Positions 18,856 to 27,527 of a DNA stretch of 64,000 nucleotides are shown in pieces. A program made the translations under genes and the position numbers. The notes under the pieces were generated by a model that was not told the origin of the DNA, did not search any database, and saw only the letters and a list, made by a program, of their open reading frames with translations. Position 1 is the stretch's first letter. Each line of letters begins with the position of its first letter. Location: positions 1 through 64,000 of the forward strand of contig NZ_FWXD01000014.1 of the NCBI RefSeq assembly GCF_900176275.1. Direction: 5' to 3'. The stretch is from Andreprevotia lacus DSM 23236. Lineage in GTDB: Bacteria; Pseudomonadota; Gammaproteobacteria; Burkholderiales; Chitinibacteraceae.

Positions 18856-19368
18856 TCAGAACGTCGTGACGGTATTGCTGGTCTTCTTGGCCGGCGGGGT
18901 ATCGCCATCGCAACGTGCTGCCGGGGCCACACGGCTGGAGCGGCCGTTGGAAATCACGTCCACGCACTGGCCAAGCTGGAACTGCACGTCGGCCTCCTGC
19001 ACCACCACCACGCGCTGGCCGTTGCTCAGCCGTACGGTCAGCTCCAGTGCATCCGAGCTGTTCACGTTCTTTTCAATGGTGTTGCCGATGATGCCGCCGA
19101 TGATGGCGCCCAGAATGCCGCTGACGATCTGGCCGTTACCACCACCGATATTGCCGCCGGCTGCCACGCCGCCGATCACGCCGCCCGCTGCGGCGCCCAC
19201 GCCGGATGGGTTCTGCATCTTCACGCTGCGCACATTGTCGACCACGCCGGACTGCACGGTAGCCAGCTGGCGCATCTGGTCCTTGCTGTAGACGTTGGCC
19301 GAGTCGCTGGCGCAGCCAGCCAGCATGGCGCCCAGCAGCAGCGCCGGGATCAGGCTGGTTATCTTCAT
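18856..19368 (-). CDS. Glycine-zipper outer-membrane lipoprotein (SlyB/Pcp-like)
   Basis: A 170-residue protein with a lipoprotein signal (LLLGAMLAGC, Cys22 acylated). A Gly-rich two-helix zipper spans about residues 60-100 (GVGAAAGGVIGGVAAGG, GQIVSGILGAIIGGIIGN), and a small beta domain follows with RLSNGQRVVVVQE. This is the layout of SlyB/Pcp-type envelope lipoproteins. The start at 19368 follows GGAG; another ATG 21 bases upstream is possible. It ends at the bidirectional terminator. Confidence 0.88.
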   Translation of the reverse strand: MKITSLIPALLLGAMLAGCASDSANVYSKDQMRQLATVQSGVVDNVRSVKMQNPSGVGAAAGGVIGGVAAGGNIGGGNGQIVSGILGAIIGGIIGNTIEKNVNSSDALELTVRLSNGQRVVVVQEADVQFQLGQCVDVISNGRSSRVAPAARCDGDTPPAKKTSNTVTTF

Positions 19369-19441
19369 GATCTTGCTCCGAAAACCCACGAGGGGATACG
19401 ATCATGCTACGCCGCTGAACCGGCGAAAGCAGTAAATAAAG

Positions 19442-20035
19442 TCACAGTTTGCGGCGGCGGAACCAGCCGGTCAGCGACCAGCGCTCGCGCCTTGCGGGCA
19501 ACACCTCGTGCTCGAAGCGATCGGACATGAACACCACCAGCTTGCCAGCCTCGGGCTGGATGTCCTGATGACTGCCGTCGTCCAGATACAGGCGCAACTG
19601 GCCGCCGTGCTCGGGCTGCCAGTCCGGGTTCAGGTACAGCACGATGGTGACCACGCGCGTGTCCTGATTGCGGTGCTGATCGATATGCCGCGCATAAAAA
19701 CTGCCCTCCGGATAGACAGCCAGATGGCATTCGAGTTCGACCAGGCCCAGATAAAGATCGCGGTTGAGCATTTCGCGCACCGCTTCCAGCCGCATCAGGG
19801 CCAGCTGGTCGGCGGCGTCTTCCTTGTCCAGCCACAGCACTTCATCACTGCGGATGGCCGCGTTGAGCTGGTGCAGCCCTTCCCGGCCGATGCCGGCACG
19901 ACTGAAACCCTCGCGCCGCTCGCGTGCATGCGCCAGCAGCGCGGCTGCTTCGGCTTCGGACAGAAAACCCGGTAGTGCAATCCAGCCCTGCCCGGCCAGT
20001 GCATCGGCAATCGCGGTGTACAGGTCAGCGTGCAT
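19442..20035 (-). CDS. 2-oxoglutarate/Fe(II)-dependent oxygenase (prolyl 4-hydroxylase type)
   Basis: A 197-residue protein with the jelly-roll oxygenase features: the iron-binding HxD in ARHIDQHRN, a distal His in SDRFEHEVLPA and the 2-oxoglutarate-binding Arg shortly after (RRERWSLTGWFRRR). GGQLRLYLDDG in between is typical of prolyl 4-hydroxylase-like (2OG-FeII_Oxy_3) proteins. The start at 20035 lies inside the end of the upstream Gcr-like gene (11-base overlap), so both are in one operon. The hydroxylated target is unknown. Confidence 0.88.
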   Translation of the reverse strand: MHADLYTAIADALAGQGWIALPGFLSEAEAAALLAHARERREGFSRAGIGREGLHQLNAAIRSDEVLWLDKEDAADQLALMRLEAVREMLNRDLYLGLVELECHLAVYPEGSFYARHIDQHRNQDTRVVTIVLYLNPDWQPEHGGQLRLYLDDGSHQDIQPEAGKLVVFMSDRFEHEVLPARRERWSLTGWFRRRKL

Positions 20036-22040
20036 CCTGCTTTTCCCCCTCGGCCACCGGCTGCGGCGGCACAAAGAAATCACCCGGCCGGCTCAGGAAG
20101 TGGCGGAACAGCTTGCCGGCAAGCGGTCGCGCGTTGACCAGGCTCAGCCGCCGCGCACGCAGCGCCACCCACAGCGCCAGCGAGAAACTCACCAGCAGGT
20201 TGGTCAGGCCGATCAGCGCAATGCCGGCCACCGACACCAGCACCACCTGCCAATCCAGTCCAAAGTTGTAGGTAACTTCTGAGTAGGATAGATAAGCAGA
20301 AGAAAAAGTTATATGCCGGATGTCGATTGGCAGCCCCAGCAGCACGCCTATGGTGCCGATCACGCCCAGCATCATGCCGAAATAGAAGTTGCCGGCCAGC
20401 GCGCCCAGGTTGTTTTCGATATAGCGCGCGATGCGGAAGGTGCGCGCCTCGCCCGCCAGCTTGTTCAGCCACGGCAGCGCGGCAATGCGTTGCGGAATCT
20501 GGTTGTAGATGGCCTTGTTGTCGTAGTAACCCGAGATCAACCCGGACAGGAACAGGCACACGCCGGCAATGGCGGCATGGAACAGCGCGAGACTGGCCAC
20601 CGGGTTGAGGTCATGCAGCAGGTGGTCGGCCTTGTCGGCGTCGATCACCGGCGTGCCCACGCCGTATTTCCATGCCAGCGCGATCAGCAGTGCCACCGGC
20701 ATGGCCACCACCACGTTGCCGAGGATGGCGACAAACTGCGTGCGCCCCACTTTCACGATCAGCTCGGTCAGGGTATCGAGCTGCACCGATTTCTTGCCCT
20801 GCCGGGTGGTCTGGTGGATGGCGCCGGCAATGCGTGCCGCCGTCATCGCCGGCTGCTTGGTGGCCACCGTGCAATGCAGCATGTGGATCAGCATGAAGCC
20901 GAACGCATAATTGAGGCCGAAGGCGAGTGCTTCCAGCAGCATGGGCAGGTGTGCCTTGCCGATCAACAGTTTGAACAGCGCCATAAAGCCGACTACGAAG
21001 CCCGCGCCGGCTGCCGAGCGGAACATGGCCCCCCACTCGGCACGCGTATCGGCAATGTAGTGCTCGCCGGTATGGCTGGCGTGCTCGGTGACCTGCAACG
21101 CCAGCAGCTCGGTGTTTTCGGCAAACACATCGCGCAGCGCATAGCGGCGATTCTCGGCGCGTACAAAGGTCAGCGCCGCATCGATCATCAGGTCGGCTTT
21201 TTCCGGCGACGAGGCCGGATCGAGCAGCAGCAGCACGGTGCGCAAGCGCTCGATATGCTGGCTGATACGCAGCAAGTGATAAGTCAGGCTGACCGACACG
21301 CCGTTGCGCGCTGCACTCTTGCGCACGCGGCTGACAAAGGCCTCGCACTGATCCAGCAGCACCAGGATGGGTTTGACGTCCTCATCCGGCAGGCGCTTTT
21401 CGATCATGTCCTGCCGGTAGCCCTCGATATAAGCCAGCGTTTCGACGTTCTGGCGCACGAAGGGCGATTCAAAGCGGTCGCCATCCGGGTGGTTCTGGAT
21501 GATCTCCGGCTCGACACCGATGGCCGACAACCGGCACGACAGCACTTGCGCGGCCTCCAGCGCCTGCAAGCGGGTCTGGTTGATGCTGTCCTGATCGGTT
21601 TCCTCGCCCATGTGCAGCGAGCGGCCCAGATCCAGCCAGACCTCGCGCGGAATCGCCTCCAGCCACACATAGTCGTTCTTGCGGTGGAACATCGCGCCAA
21701 ACAGGTCTTTGAGCGATGCCGGATTGAATACCGGCGGCAGCAGGCGGTGGCCGATGCGCTTGACCAGCGCGCTGAAAAAGCTCTCGTTCGAGAATACGCC
21801 GGTATCGGTATACAGGCTGACCTGCCGGCGCGTGGCCAGCAGGTGCAGCAAGTGGGCGCGCAGCGCAGCGCGATACTCGACATGCGCTTCGAGCAGATAG
21901 GTAAGCGCCTGCACACCATTGATGGCGGCCTGGGCATCGTTGACGTCACGGGGGCGGATCGCGTCGATCAAATCGCGCAGCAGCTCGAATGCACGCGTTT
22001 CGCTGCTGGTGGTTGTCATGTCGCGCAGAATGGCTTCCAT
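20025..22040 (-). CDS. 'Site-specific recombinase' family membrane protein (Gcr-like)
   Basis: A 671-residue protein of the family annotated as site-specific recombinase after Gcr of Neisseria gonorrhoeae. The name is questionable: the C-terminal half is clearly integral membrane (VVGFMALFKLLIGKAHLPML, FVAILGNVVVAMPVALLIA, VSVAGIALIGLTNLLVSFSL) and no DNA recombinase catalytic motif is visible. The N-terminal half is helical and polar. The start at 22040 has AGAGGAA just upstream; a longer open frame adds only Pro/Arg-rich noise. It shares an operon with the 2OG oxygenase gene. The actual role is unknown. Confidence 0.85.
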   Translation of the reverse strand: MEAILRDMTTTSSETRAFELLRDLIDAIRPRDVNDAQAAINGVQALTYLLEAHVEYRAALRAHLLHLLATRRQVSLYTDTGVFSNESFFSALVKRIGHRLLPPVFNPASLKDLFGAMFHRKNDYVWLEAIPREVWLDLGRSLHMGEETDQDSINQTRLQALEAAQVLSCRLSAIGVEPEIIQNHPDGDRFESPFVRQNVETLAYIEGYRQDMIEKRLPDEDVKPILVLLDQCEAFVSRVRKSAARNGVSVSLTYHLLRISQHIERLRTVLLLLDPASSPEKADLMIDAALTFVRAENRRYALRDVFAENTELLALQVTEHASHTGEHYIADTRAEWGAMFRSAAGAGFVVGFMALFKLLIGKAHLPMLLEALAFGLNYAFGFMLIHMLHCTVATKQPAMTAARIAGAIHQTTRQGKKSVQLDTLTELIVKVGRTQFVAILGNVVVAMPVALLIALAWKYGVGTPVIDADKADHLLHDLNPVASLALFHAAIAGVCLFLSGLISGYYDNKAIYNQIPQRIAALPWLNKLAGEARTFRIARYIENNLGALAGNFYFGMMLGVIGTIGVLLGLPIDIRHITFSSAYLSYSEVTYNFGLDWQVVLVSVAGIALIGLTNLLVSFSLALWVALRARRLSLVNARPLAGKLFRHFLSRPGDFFVPPQPVAEGEKQDAR

Positions 22041-22154
22041 GGCAGTTCCTCTCTGTGGGCAGGCGGGCTTGCACCTTGCAAGCAGGGCCGGCATTGGCGG
22101 CAAGCATGCCGCAAGCCGGCAGGAGCGTCGAGGCAAGAATGCCAACGGGAATAA

Positions 22155-22185
22155 ACAACAGGCCGCTTTGCGGGCGGCCTGTTGT
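22155..22185 (-). terminator. Terminator after exbD
   Basis: ACAACAGGCCGC (22155-22166) and GCGGCCTGTTGT (22174-22185) form a 12-bp perfect stem; read on the minus strand it is followed by TTATT. It lies 35 bases beyond the exbD stop codon. Confidence 0.8.
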
Positions 22186-22219
22186 CTATTCGGCATGATG
22201 CATGCCGCGGCAGAGTCTA

Positions 22220-22678
<459 letters not shown>

Positions 22679-22679
22679 C

Positions 22680-23411
22680 TCAGCGCCCCCCGACCACGTT
22701 CAGTGCCGGCGCCGGCGTGCTGCCATGGCTGCCGACGCGCGCACCGGTGACAAAGTAGGCGTGCAGGTCGTGCGCAAAGCGGTTGAGCTGTGCCAGCACG
22801 GACTTGTTGCCACGACTGATGGCGTTGTACCCCAGCACGGCCGGGATGGCGACCGCCAGACCGAAGGCGGTCATGATCAGCGCCTCGCCCACCGGGCCAG
22901 CCACCTTGTCGATGCCGGCCTGGCCGGAGACGCCGATGCTGACCAGTGCGTGATAAATGCCCCAGACGGTACCGAACAGCCCCACGAACGGCGCGGTGGA
23001 GCCCACCGAAGCCAGTATGGCCATACCGGACACCATGACCTGCGATGCATCGTCGATGGCGCGGCGCAGGTTGCTGGTCACCCAGTCGCTGACATTCAGC
23101 GCACCGTGCAGATCACTCTTGTTCTGCGCGTGGTGGGCCACCGAATCGGCACCTTCTTCCGCCAGACTGCGGAAGGGATTGTCGTGGCGGGTATCGCCCA
23201 GCGTGGCAAGACCGGCGGCAAAGTCGCGCTGGTGCCAGAAATCGTGGCTGGCGGCGCGCGCCTGCTTGCGCAGCTTTACCAGGCGCACAGCCTTGAGCAC
23301 GATCACGCACCACGAGGCAATGGACATCAGCATCAGCAACACGGCCACCCCACGGGTCACCACATCGCCCTGTGCCCACATCGCCGCAATACCGTAAGGA
23401 TTTTGTTCCAT
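22680..23411 (-). CDS. exbB: Biopolymer transporter ExbB (MotA/TolQ/ExbB proton channel)
   Basis: A 243-residue protein with three membrane helices (about residues 16-38, 133-155 and 170-195). It carries the channel signature GMAILASVGSTAPFVGLFGT and GPVGEALIMTAFGLAVAIPA. With ExbD it forms the proton-driven motor for TonB-dependent uptake. A Fur-box-like sequence lies 56-75 bases upstream of the start, implying iron-controlled expression. Confidence 0.92.
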   Translation of the reverse strand: MEQNPYGIAAMWAQGDVVTRGVAVLLMLMSIASWCVIVLKAVRLVKLRKQARAASHDFWHQRDFAAGLATLGDTRHDNPFRSLAEEGADSVAHHAQNKSDLHGALNVSDWVTSNLRRAIDDASQVMVSGMAILASVGSTAPFVGLFGTVWGIYHALVSIGVSGQAGIDKVAGPVGEALIMTAFGLAVAIPAVLGYNAISRGNKSVLAQLNRFAHDLHAYFVTGARVGSHGSTPAPALNVVGGR

Positions 23412-23466
23412 GTCTGATCGTCCAGCTGCGCCAGGCGCATTTCAATGAAAATAAAACCGGCAGTTT

Positions 23467-23486
23467 AATGCGAATCGTTATCAATT
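23467..23486 (-). promoter_or_regulatory. Fur-box-like operator upstream of exbBD
   Basis: On the minus strand the sequence reads AATTGATAACGATTCGCATT, close to the Fur consensus built of GATAAT repeats. It sits 56-75 bases before the exbB start, where a promoter is expected, and fits the known iron control of exb genes. The match was made by eye. Confidence 0.7.
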
Positions 23487-23821
23487 AACAAGTCCGACAC
23501 GCGTACAAACCCGCGCTGAAACAATGCATTGCATCGCCGCGCAAAGCAAGGCACCTGCTTGCTCCCGCCTTGGGGAACACTGCCCAAACGTCATTTGCCG
23601 GGCAGCCCCACCGCCGCAGACTGTCCGTCGGCAGCACCGATGGGGGGTTGCAGACGCCAACGCCCCCCAGCCCGGTCAACGATCTACGCCGGTTGTTTGC
23701 CGACCACCGGCAGGCCGGCCGCCTGTGGTTTTTGCGCGGCAGGACCATAATTGGAAGACGGGGGCCGCAGCGTGTTCCGGCATGGTGGCCGGCGCTGCTC
23801 CCGGCAGCACCGAGATCGTCA
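23487..23821. other. Non-coding stretch between exbB and the 23822 gene
   Basis: About 335 bases with no convincing gene; open frames here have atypical composition and no recognisable product. A GGGGGGTTG...CAACGCCCCCC stem (23642-23667) and a CGCCGG / CCGGCG-like stem near 23690-23720 could be part of a structured RNA or simple GC-rich noise. Confidence 0.4.
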
Positions 23822-24127
23822 ATGGCACATCACCTGAAAATCCTCCGTATCGCCCAGGAACTGGACGAGCAACTGGCCGATCAACCCGAGCTGCGCGCCG
23901 AGCTGATGATGCTCGCCGAGAACGCGCCGCACGAGCTGTTGCCGTGGCTGAACGTGGTCGAGCACGCCGAAAGCGTGCTGGGCGACCTGCACAGCGCCGT
24001 GGCCTGGTTCCGCAACCCGGAAAGCACGCTGAACGGCGCCACGCCAGCCAGCCTGTTGTACCAGCCGGATGGTGTGGAGCTGGCGCAAACAATCCTTACA
24101 AAAATGCAGCAAAAAAAGCGATTTTAG
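23822..24127 (+). CDS. Small protein resembling the MbcA/ParS/Xre antitoxin C-terminal domain
   Basis: A 101-residue protein. The C-terminal half, WFRNPESTLNGATPASLLYQ followed by GVELAQTILTKM, resembles the DUF2384 domain of MbcA/ParS/Xre antitoxins (pattern W..P...L.G.TP..LL....G...A...L). The N-terminal half is helical and acidic and lacks a clear helix-turn-helix. No RES-type toxin gene is adjacent, so it is either an orphan or belongs to a different family. The start at 23822 is chosen because the composition upstream looks non-coding; the ribosome site is weak. Confidence 0.6.
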   Translation: MAHHLKILRIAQELDEQLADQPELRAELMMLAENAPHELLPWLNVVEHAESVLGDLHSAVAWFRNPESTLNGATPASLLYQPDGVELAQTILTKMQQKKRF

Positions 24128-24183
24128 GCGGATAATGTCAGCAAGCCCTTTTGCCTGATCGCCAACCAAGGCCTGCGACCGCA

Positions 24184-24462
24184 ATGAAATTCACATGGCC
24201 AGCCGAAGTCAAACCCACCGACCACCCGTCGGTGCTGTTCCGCACCGAGCCGGAAGCGCCTGCGGCTGCGCCGCCGCCAGCCGATGACTGGCAAGCGCTC
24301 AAGCAACAGGAAGAACAGGCCAACCAGCAGCGCATTGCCCGCCAGGCCGCCCGCCGCCAGGCGCTGCTCCTGATCCAGCAGCGCGCCGAGGCGCTGCACA
24401 TGCCGGCAGACGAACTGCTGGACTGGCTGCGCCAGCAGCTTGAGCCCGCCTCCGACAGCTGA
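24184..24462 (+). CDS. Small hypothetical protein, Gln/Ala-rich helical
   Basis: A 92-residue protein starting MKFTWPAEVK. A Pro/Ala-rich linker (residues ~24-36) leads into a long amphipathic helix rich in Gln, Arg and Ala (QEEQANQQRIARQAARRQAL). It ends with ALHMPADELLDWLRQQLEP, which looks like a folded helix-turn motif. It follows the 23822 gene by 56 bases on the same strand and may be co-transcribed. I do not recognise a family. Confidence 0.6.
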   Translation: MKFTWPAEVKPTDHPSVLFRTEPEAPAAAPPPADDWQALKQQEEQANQQRIARQAARRQALLLIQQRAEALHMPADELLDWLRQQLEPASDS

Positions 24463-24981
24463 TCCCCTCCGGTCGTCAGCAAGCTGGTTTGGTGCCGCTG
24501 GCGAACCTGCCCCCGCCGTGCAGACTGACTGAAAGCTGCTTGCTCCCCTGGTGCCCGGCTGCGCCTGAACCATGCCGTGCCGCCCGTTGGCAAAGCGCTG
24601 CTGCATAGCGCGGAGACACCGGCTACGGGTATTCCCTAGGGCCTGTTAACACTTATTTCGCGCTTGCGCTGGGCCGCAAAGAGGTCAGCTACAAGGCACG
24701 CAACGCAGGCAATAACCGGTTATTGCCAAGGCGCGTAACGCCGTAGATGGCCTCTTTGCGGCCCAGCCCTGCGGGTTCGGGGTTTTTCGGGCGGTTCGCT
24801 GCGTTGCAAACCGCTTGCGGTACCCGTACCGCGGCGCGTTCTGCGCCTTGCGCTCCATCCCGAACTACCCCGAACGCAAGCGCGAAATAAGTGTTAACAG
24901 GCCCTAGCGCAGGTGTTGGGTGCATGGCGAGGCGCGTACTGGCAAAATGCATTAGATATTTCTAATGCAAAGGATTGCCTT
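24463..24981. other. Gene-free stretch carrying a MITE
   Basis: 519 bases without a gene. The middle is a 264-bp MITE (24640-24903). The left flank (24463-24635) shows nothing recognisable. The right flank (24908-24981) is the leader of the chemoreceptor gene and includes AAAGGA (24969-24974). AT-rich TTAGATATTTCTAATG (24951-24966) forms a short palindrome that could be an operator. Confidence 0.6.
24640..24903. mobile_element. MITE, copy 1 (264 bp, ~30-bp terminal inverted repeats, CTAG flanks)
   Basis: The ends are GGCCTGTTAACACTTATTTC and its exact complement; the inverted repeat continues for about 30 bases (through CGCGCTTGCG). CTAG flanks both sides (24636-24639 and 24904-24907), as a 4-bp target duplication of the YTAR kind used by IS5-group elements. 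There is no transposase frame. The interior carries further symmetrical blocks: CGCAAAGAGG...CCTCTTTGCG and a central AATAACCGGTTATT palindrome. Copy 2 at 34886-35149 has the same length with only a few base differences. Confidence 0.92.
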
Positions 24982-26592
24982 GTGAAGCTGTCAACCCGTC
25001 TTGGCCTTGTTGTTGGCTGTACCGTGCTGGGCCTGATCATCATTGCCGCCGTGGCGCTGGGTTCGCTACGCACCACGATGCTCGATCAGCACCGCTCGGA
25101 AATCCGCCTGTTGCTGCAACTGGCCGCCAACGAGGTGAAGTACTTCAAGGCGGAGGCCGACGCCGGCAGGCTCAGTCAACAAGAGGCGCAAGACCGGGCC
25201 AAGGCCGCCGTCGCCGCCTTGCGTGAAGGCGATGACTATTTATTCGTGCGCCTGCCCGACAGCACCGTACTGGTGCACCCCGACCCGCGCAAGCAAGGCA
25301 AGAAAGACCCCGGCTCCAAGCTGCCCGACGGCCGCACCAGCATGCAAGCCTATCTGGATGCGCTGTCTACCAGCGATTTCGGCTTTGTCGAGCTGACCAC
25401 CAAGCGCCCTAATGGCAATGTCGAAGTCCCCAAGCTCAACGGTTTGATCCGCGTACAGGGCTGGGACTGGATCATCGGCTACGGCGTGTTCATGGACGAT
25501 GTGGACAACACCTTCCGCCACTACGCACTGACCTTTTTGCTGATCGGCGCCGTCATTGTCGCCGCTGTGATTGCGCTGACGGTGCTGATCTCGCGCAGCA
25601 TCTTCCGCCAGCTGGGCGGCGAGCCGGCCTATGCAGCCGAAGTGGCCATCGCGATTGCCGACGGCGATCTGGGCCGGCGCGTCGAGGGGCAGGCGCCGCC
25701 CGGCAGCCTGCTCGATGCCATGACCCGCATGCAGACCAGCCTGCGGCAGATGATTACCGGCATCCAGCAAGGGGCCAGCCAGCTGGGCGATTCGGCACAC
25801 AGCCTGCTGGGCCGCATGGAGCAGATCGACAGCGCCGCCCGCCAGTCGGCCGATGCCACCTCATCCACCGCTGCCGCTATCGAGCAGATGTCGGTCAGCG
25901 TCACGCATATTTCATCCAACGCGCGCGAGAGCGAACACAATTCGCTGCGCTCGACCGAGCTGGCCGGCAACGGTGCCGACCTGGTGGCGCAGGCATCGCA
26001 TGAAATCCAGCGTATCTCGGGTGACGTGGCGCAGGCCTCGCAACAGATCGAAGGCCTGGTCGAGCGGTCGCGCGAGATCAGCGGCATCGTCGGCGTGATC
26101 AAGGAAATTGCCGACCAGACCAATCTGCTGGCGCTGAACGCCGCCATCGAAGCCGCCCGCGCCGGCGAACAAGGGCGCGGCTTTGCCGTGGTGGCCGATG
26201 AAGTCCGCAAGCTGGCCGAACGCACCGGCCAGGCCACCGGCCAGATTGCCGAAATGATCCAGGGCATACAGACCGACACCGGCTCGGTGGTGGCCAGCAT
26301 GCAGGCCATCACCCCGCAAGTGGCCGAAGGCGTGGCCAAGGCCGGCCAGGCGGCAGACGCGCTGCGCGAGATCAACAGCGGCACGCTCGATACCCTGGGC
26401 AAGATCCGCGACGTGGCCATGGCCACCTCGGAGCAGAGTCAGGCCAGCGCCGCCGTTGCGGCCAATGTCGAACGCATCGCCCACATGGTGGAAAACGCCG
26501 CCGACTCGGTCCGCGCCGCCAATCAGGACGTACGCGCGCTGGAACAACTGGCCAGCGAGCTGCGCGCTTCGGTAACGCGGTTCAGGCTGTAG
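24982..26592 (+). CDS. Methyl-accepting chemotaxis protein with Cache sensor
   Basis: A 536-residue chemoreceptor. Transmembrane helix 1 is at about residues 7-30. A single-Cache-type periplasmic sensor (~35-185) contains [20 protein letters not shown] and [15 protein letters not shown]. Helix 2 is at ~190-212, then HAMP. The signalling domain carries the hairpin tip [19 protein letters not shown] and [19 protein letters not shown] at 24982 is the start because AAAGGA lies 7 bases upstream. The lactate/pyruvate-type small-molecule Cache fold is suggested, but the ligand is unknown. The MITE ends 78 bases before the start. Confidence 0.93.
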   Translation: MKLSTRLGLVVGCTVLGLIIIAAVALGSLRTTMLDQHRSEIRLLLQLAANEVKYFKAEADAGRLSQQEAQDRAKAAVAALREGDDYLFVRLPDSTVLVHPDPRKQGKKDPGSKLPDGRTSMQAYLDALSTSDFGFVELTTKRPNGNVEVPKLNGLIRVQGWDWIIGYGVFMDDVDNTFRHYALTFLLIGAVIVAAVIALTVLISRSIFRQLGGEPAYAAEVAIAIADGDLGRRVEGQAPPGSLLDAMTRMQTSLRQMITGIQQGASQLGDSAHSLLGRMEQIDSAARQSADATSSTAAAIEQMSVSVTHISSNARESEHNSLRSTELAGNGADLVAQASHEIQRISGDVAQASQQIEGLVERSREISGIVGVIKEIADQTNLLALNAAIEAARAGEQGRGFAVVADEVRKLAERTGQATGQIAEMIQGIQTDTGSVVASMQAITPQVAEGVAKAGQAADALREINSGTLDTLGKIRDVAMATSEQSQASAAVAANVERIAHMVENAADSVRAANQDVRALEQLASELRASVTRFRL

Positions 26593-26707
26593 GCCGCAGC
26601 TATCCAGCGGGCAGCCGCCATCTGCGGCGGCCCGTCATCAAGCATCCGGCATTGAGCTTCACAGGTGGGCTGGCATAATCGGTCTACCCCAAAGCGAGCG
26701 GATCAAG

Positions 26708-27001
26708 ATGCCCCTCATCAAGCTCCAGTCACAGGCGGCCAGCCTTGCGCCATGGCAATCGCGCGTGCTGGCCACGGCTGGCGATGCCAATCTCAAGGTG
26801 CTGCGCATGGATGGCAGCCCCTATCCGGAAGAAATACACGACTATCCAGAGTCGCTGCTGGTCATTGAAGGGCAGTTGAATCTGACGCTGGGCGCGGAGG
26901 CGATTACGGTGCGCGCGGGCGAGTTGTTTGTGGTGCCGGTCGGCACGGCGCACGCCGTTGCGGCGGGCAGCCATGGCGTACTGGTGATTATGGATCGATA
27001 A
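26708..27001 (+). CDS. Small cupin-domain protein
   Basis: A 97-residue single cupin. The beta-barrel motifs are visible as EIHDYPESLLVIEGQLNL and GELFVVPVGTAHAV; the first motif keeps one His and Glu, the second a Pro-x-Gly-x-x-His, so a metal site is plausible. The substrate is unknown. It is convergent with the cysteine-cluster gene, 5 bases apart. Confidence 0.85.
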   Translation: MPLIKLQSQAASLAPWQSRVLATAGDANLKVLRMDGSPYPEEIHDYPESLLVIEGQLNLTLGAEAITVRAGELFVVPVGTAHAVAAGSHGVLVIMDR

Positions 27002-27006
27002 GTACC

Positions 27007-27288
27007 CTATTCCCTCGCAGGCCGGGTCAGCGCCTCAAGCCGGGTCAACCACACCATCGCCGCCGGTGCATCGTCCCCACACATCTCGCGCTCGGGCTGC
27101 AGCCCGCCACACACGGCGGGACGGCGCGGGTCGCCGAATATCTTGCAGCGCAGTTCGTCGTCGAGTTGCACGCACGGCACACCGGCCGGCTTGCCATCCG
27201 GCATGCCGGGTATGGGGCTGGAAATCGACGGGGCGATACAGCAGGCGCCGCAGTGCGGGCGGCAGGAAAGGGTGGTTTGATGCAACAT
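27007..27288 (-). CDS. YkgJ-family cysteine-cluster protein
   Basis: A 93-residue protein with the family's CxxCxxCC-type opening (CRPHCGACC) and further Cys in [18 protein letters not shown] and PAVCGGLQP. Such proteins are annotated as zinc- or iron-chelating domain proteins of unknown role. This is one of two members in the window (the other ends at 55870). Confidence 0.88.
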   Translation of the reverse strand: MLHQTTLSCRPHCGACCIAPSISSPIPGMPDGKPAGVPCVQLDDELRCKIFGDPRRPAVCGGLQPEREMCGDDAPAAMVWLTRLEALTRPARE

Positions 27289-27527
27289 GGGCGCGATTGA
27301 ACGCGAACTGGCTCACAGCGGCAAGTTGCTTTTACGTGCATCCGACCACCGGCACGATGACCCTTGCGGCCGGATGTAGTAAGCTCGACGCTTACAACGA
27401 AAAAACCGTCCGCTCGTCGAGCGCAAACACGGTACGATCACACCGGGCGCGGCACAGGCCGTAGCCGGGGAATCGAGAACACCGGACCATCCACCAAGCG
27501 ATGGCCGGGTTCGATGGAGGAGTGGAA

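Noticed and set aside
20313-22154. 613-codon plus-strand frame
   Set aside because: Antisense shadow of the Gcr-like gene.
23524-23821. Upstream extensions of the 23822 gene in two frames
   Set aside because: Atypical Pro/Arg-rich composition; similarity to the antitoxin-like domain lies only after 23822.
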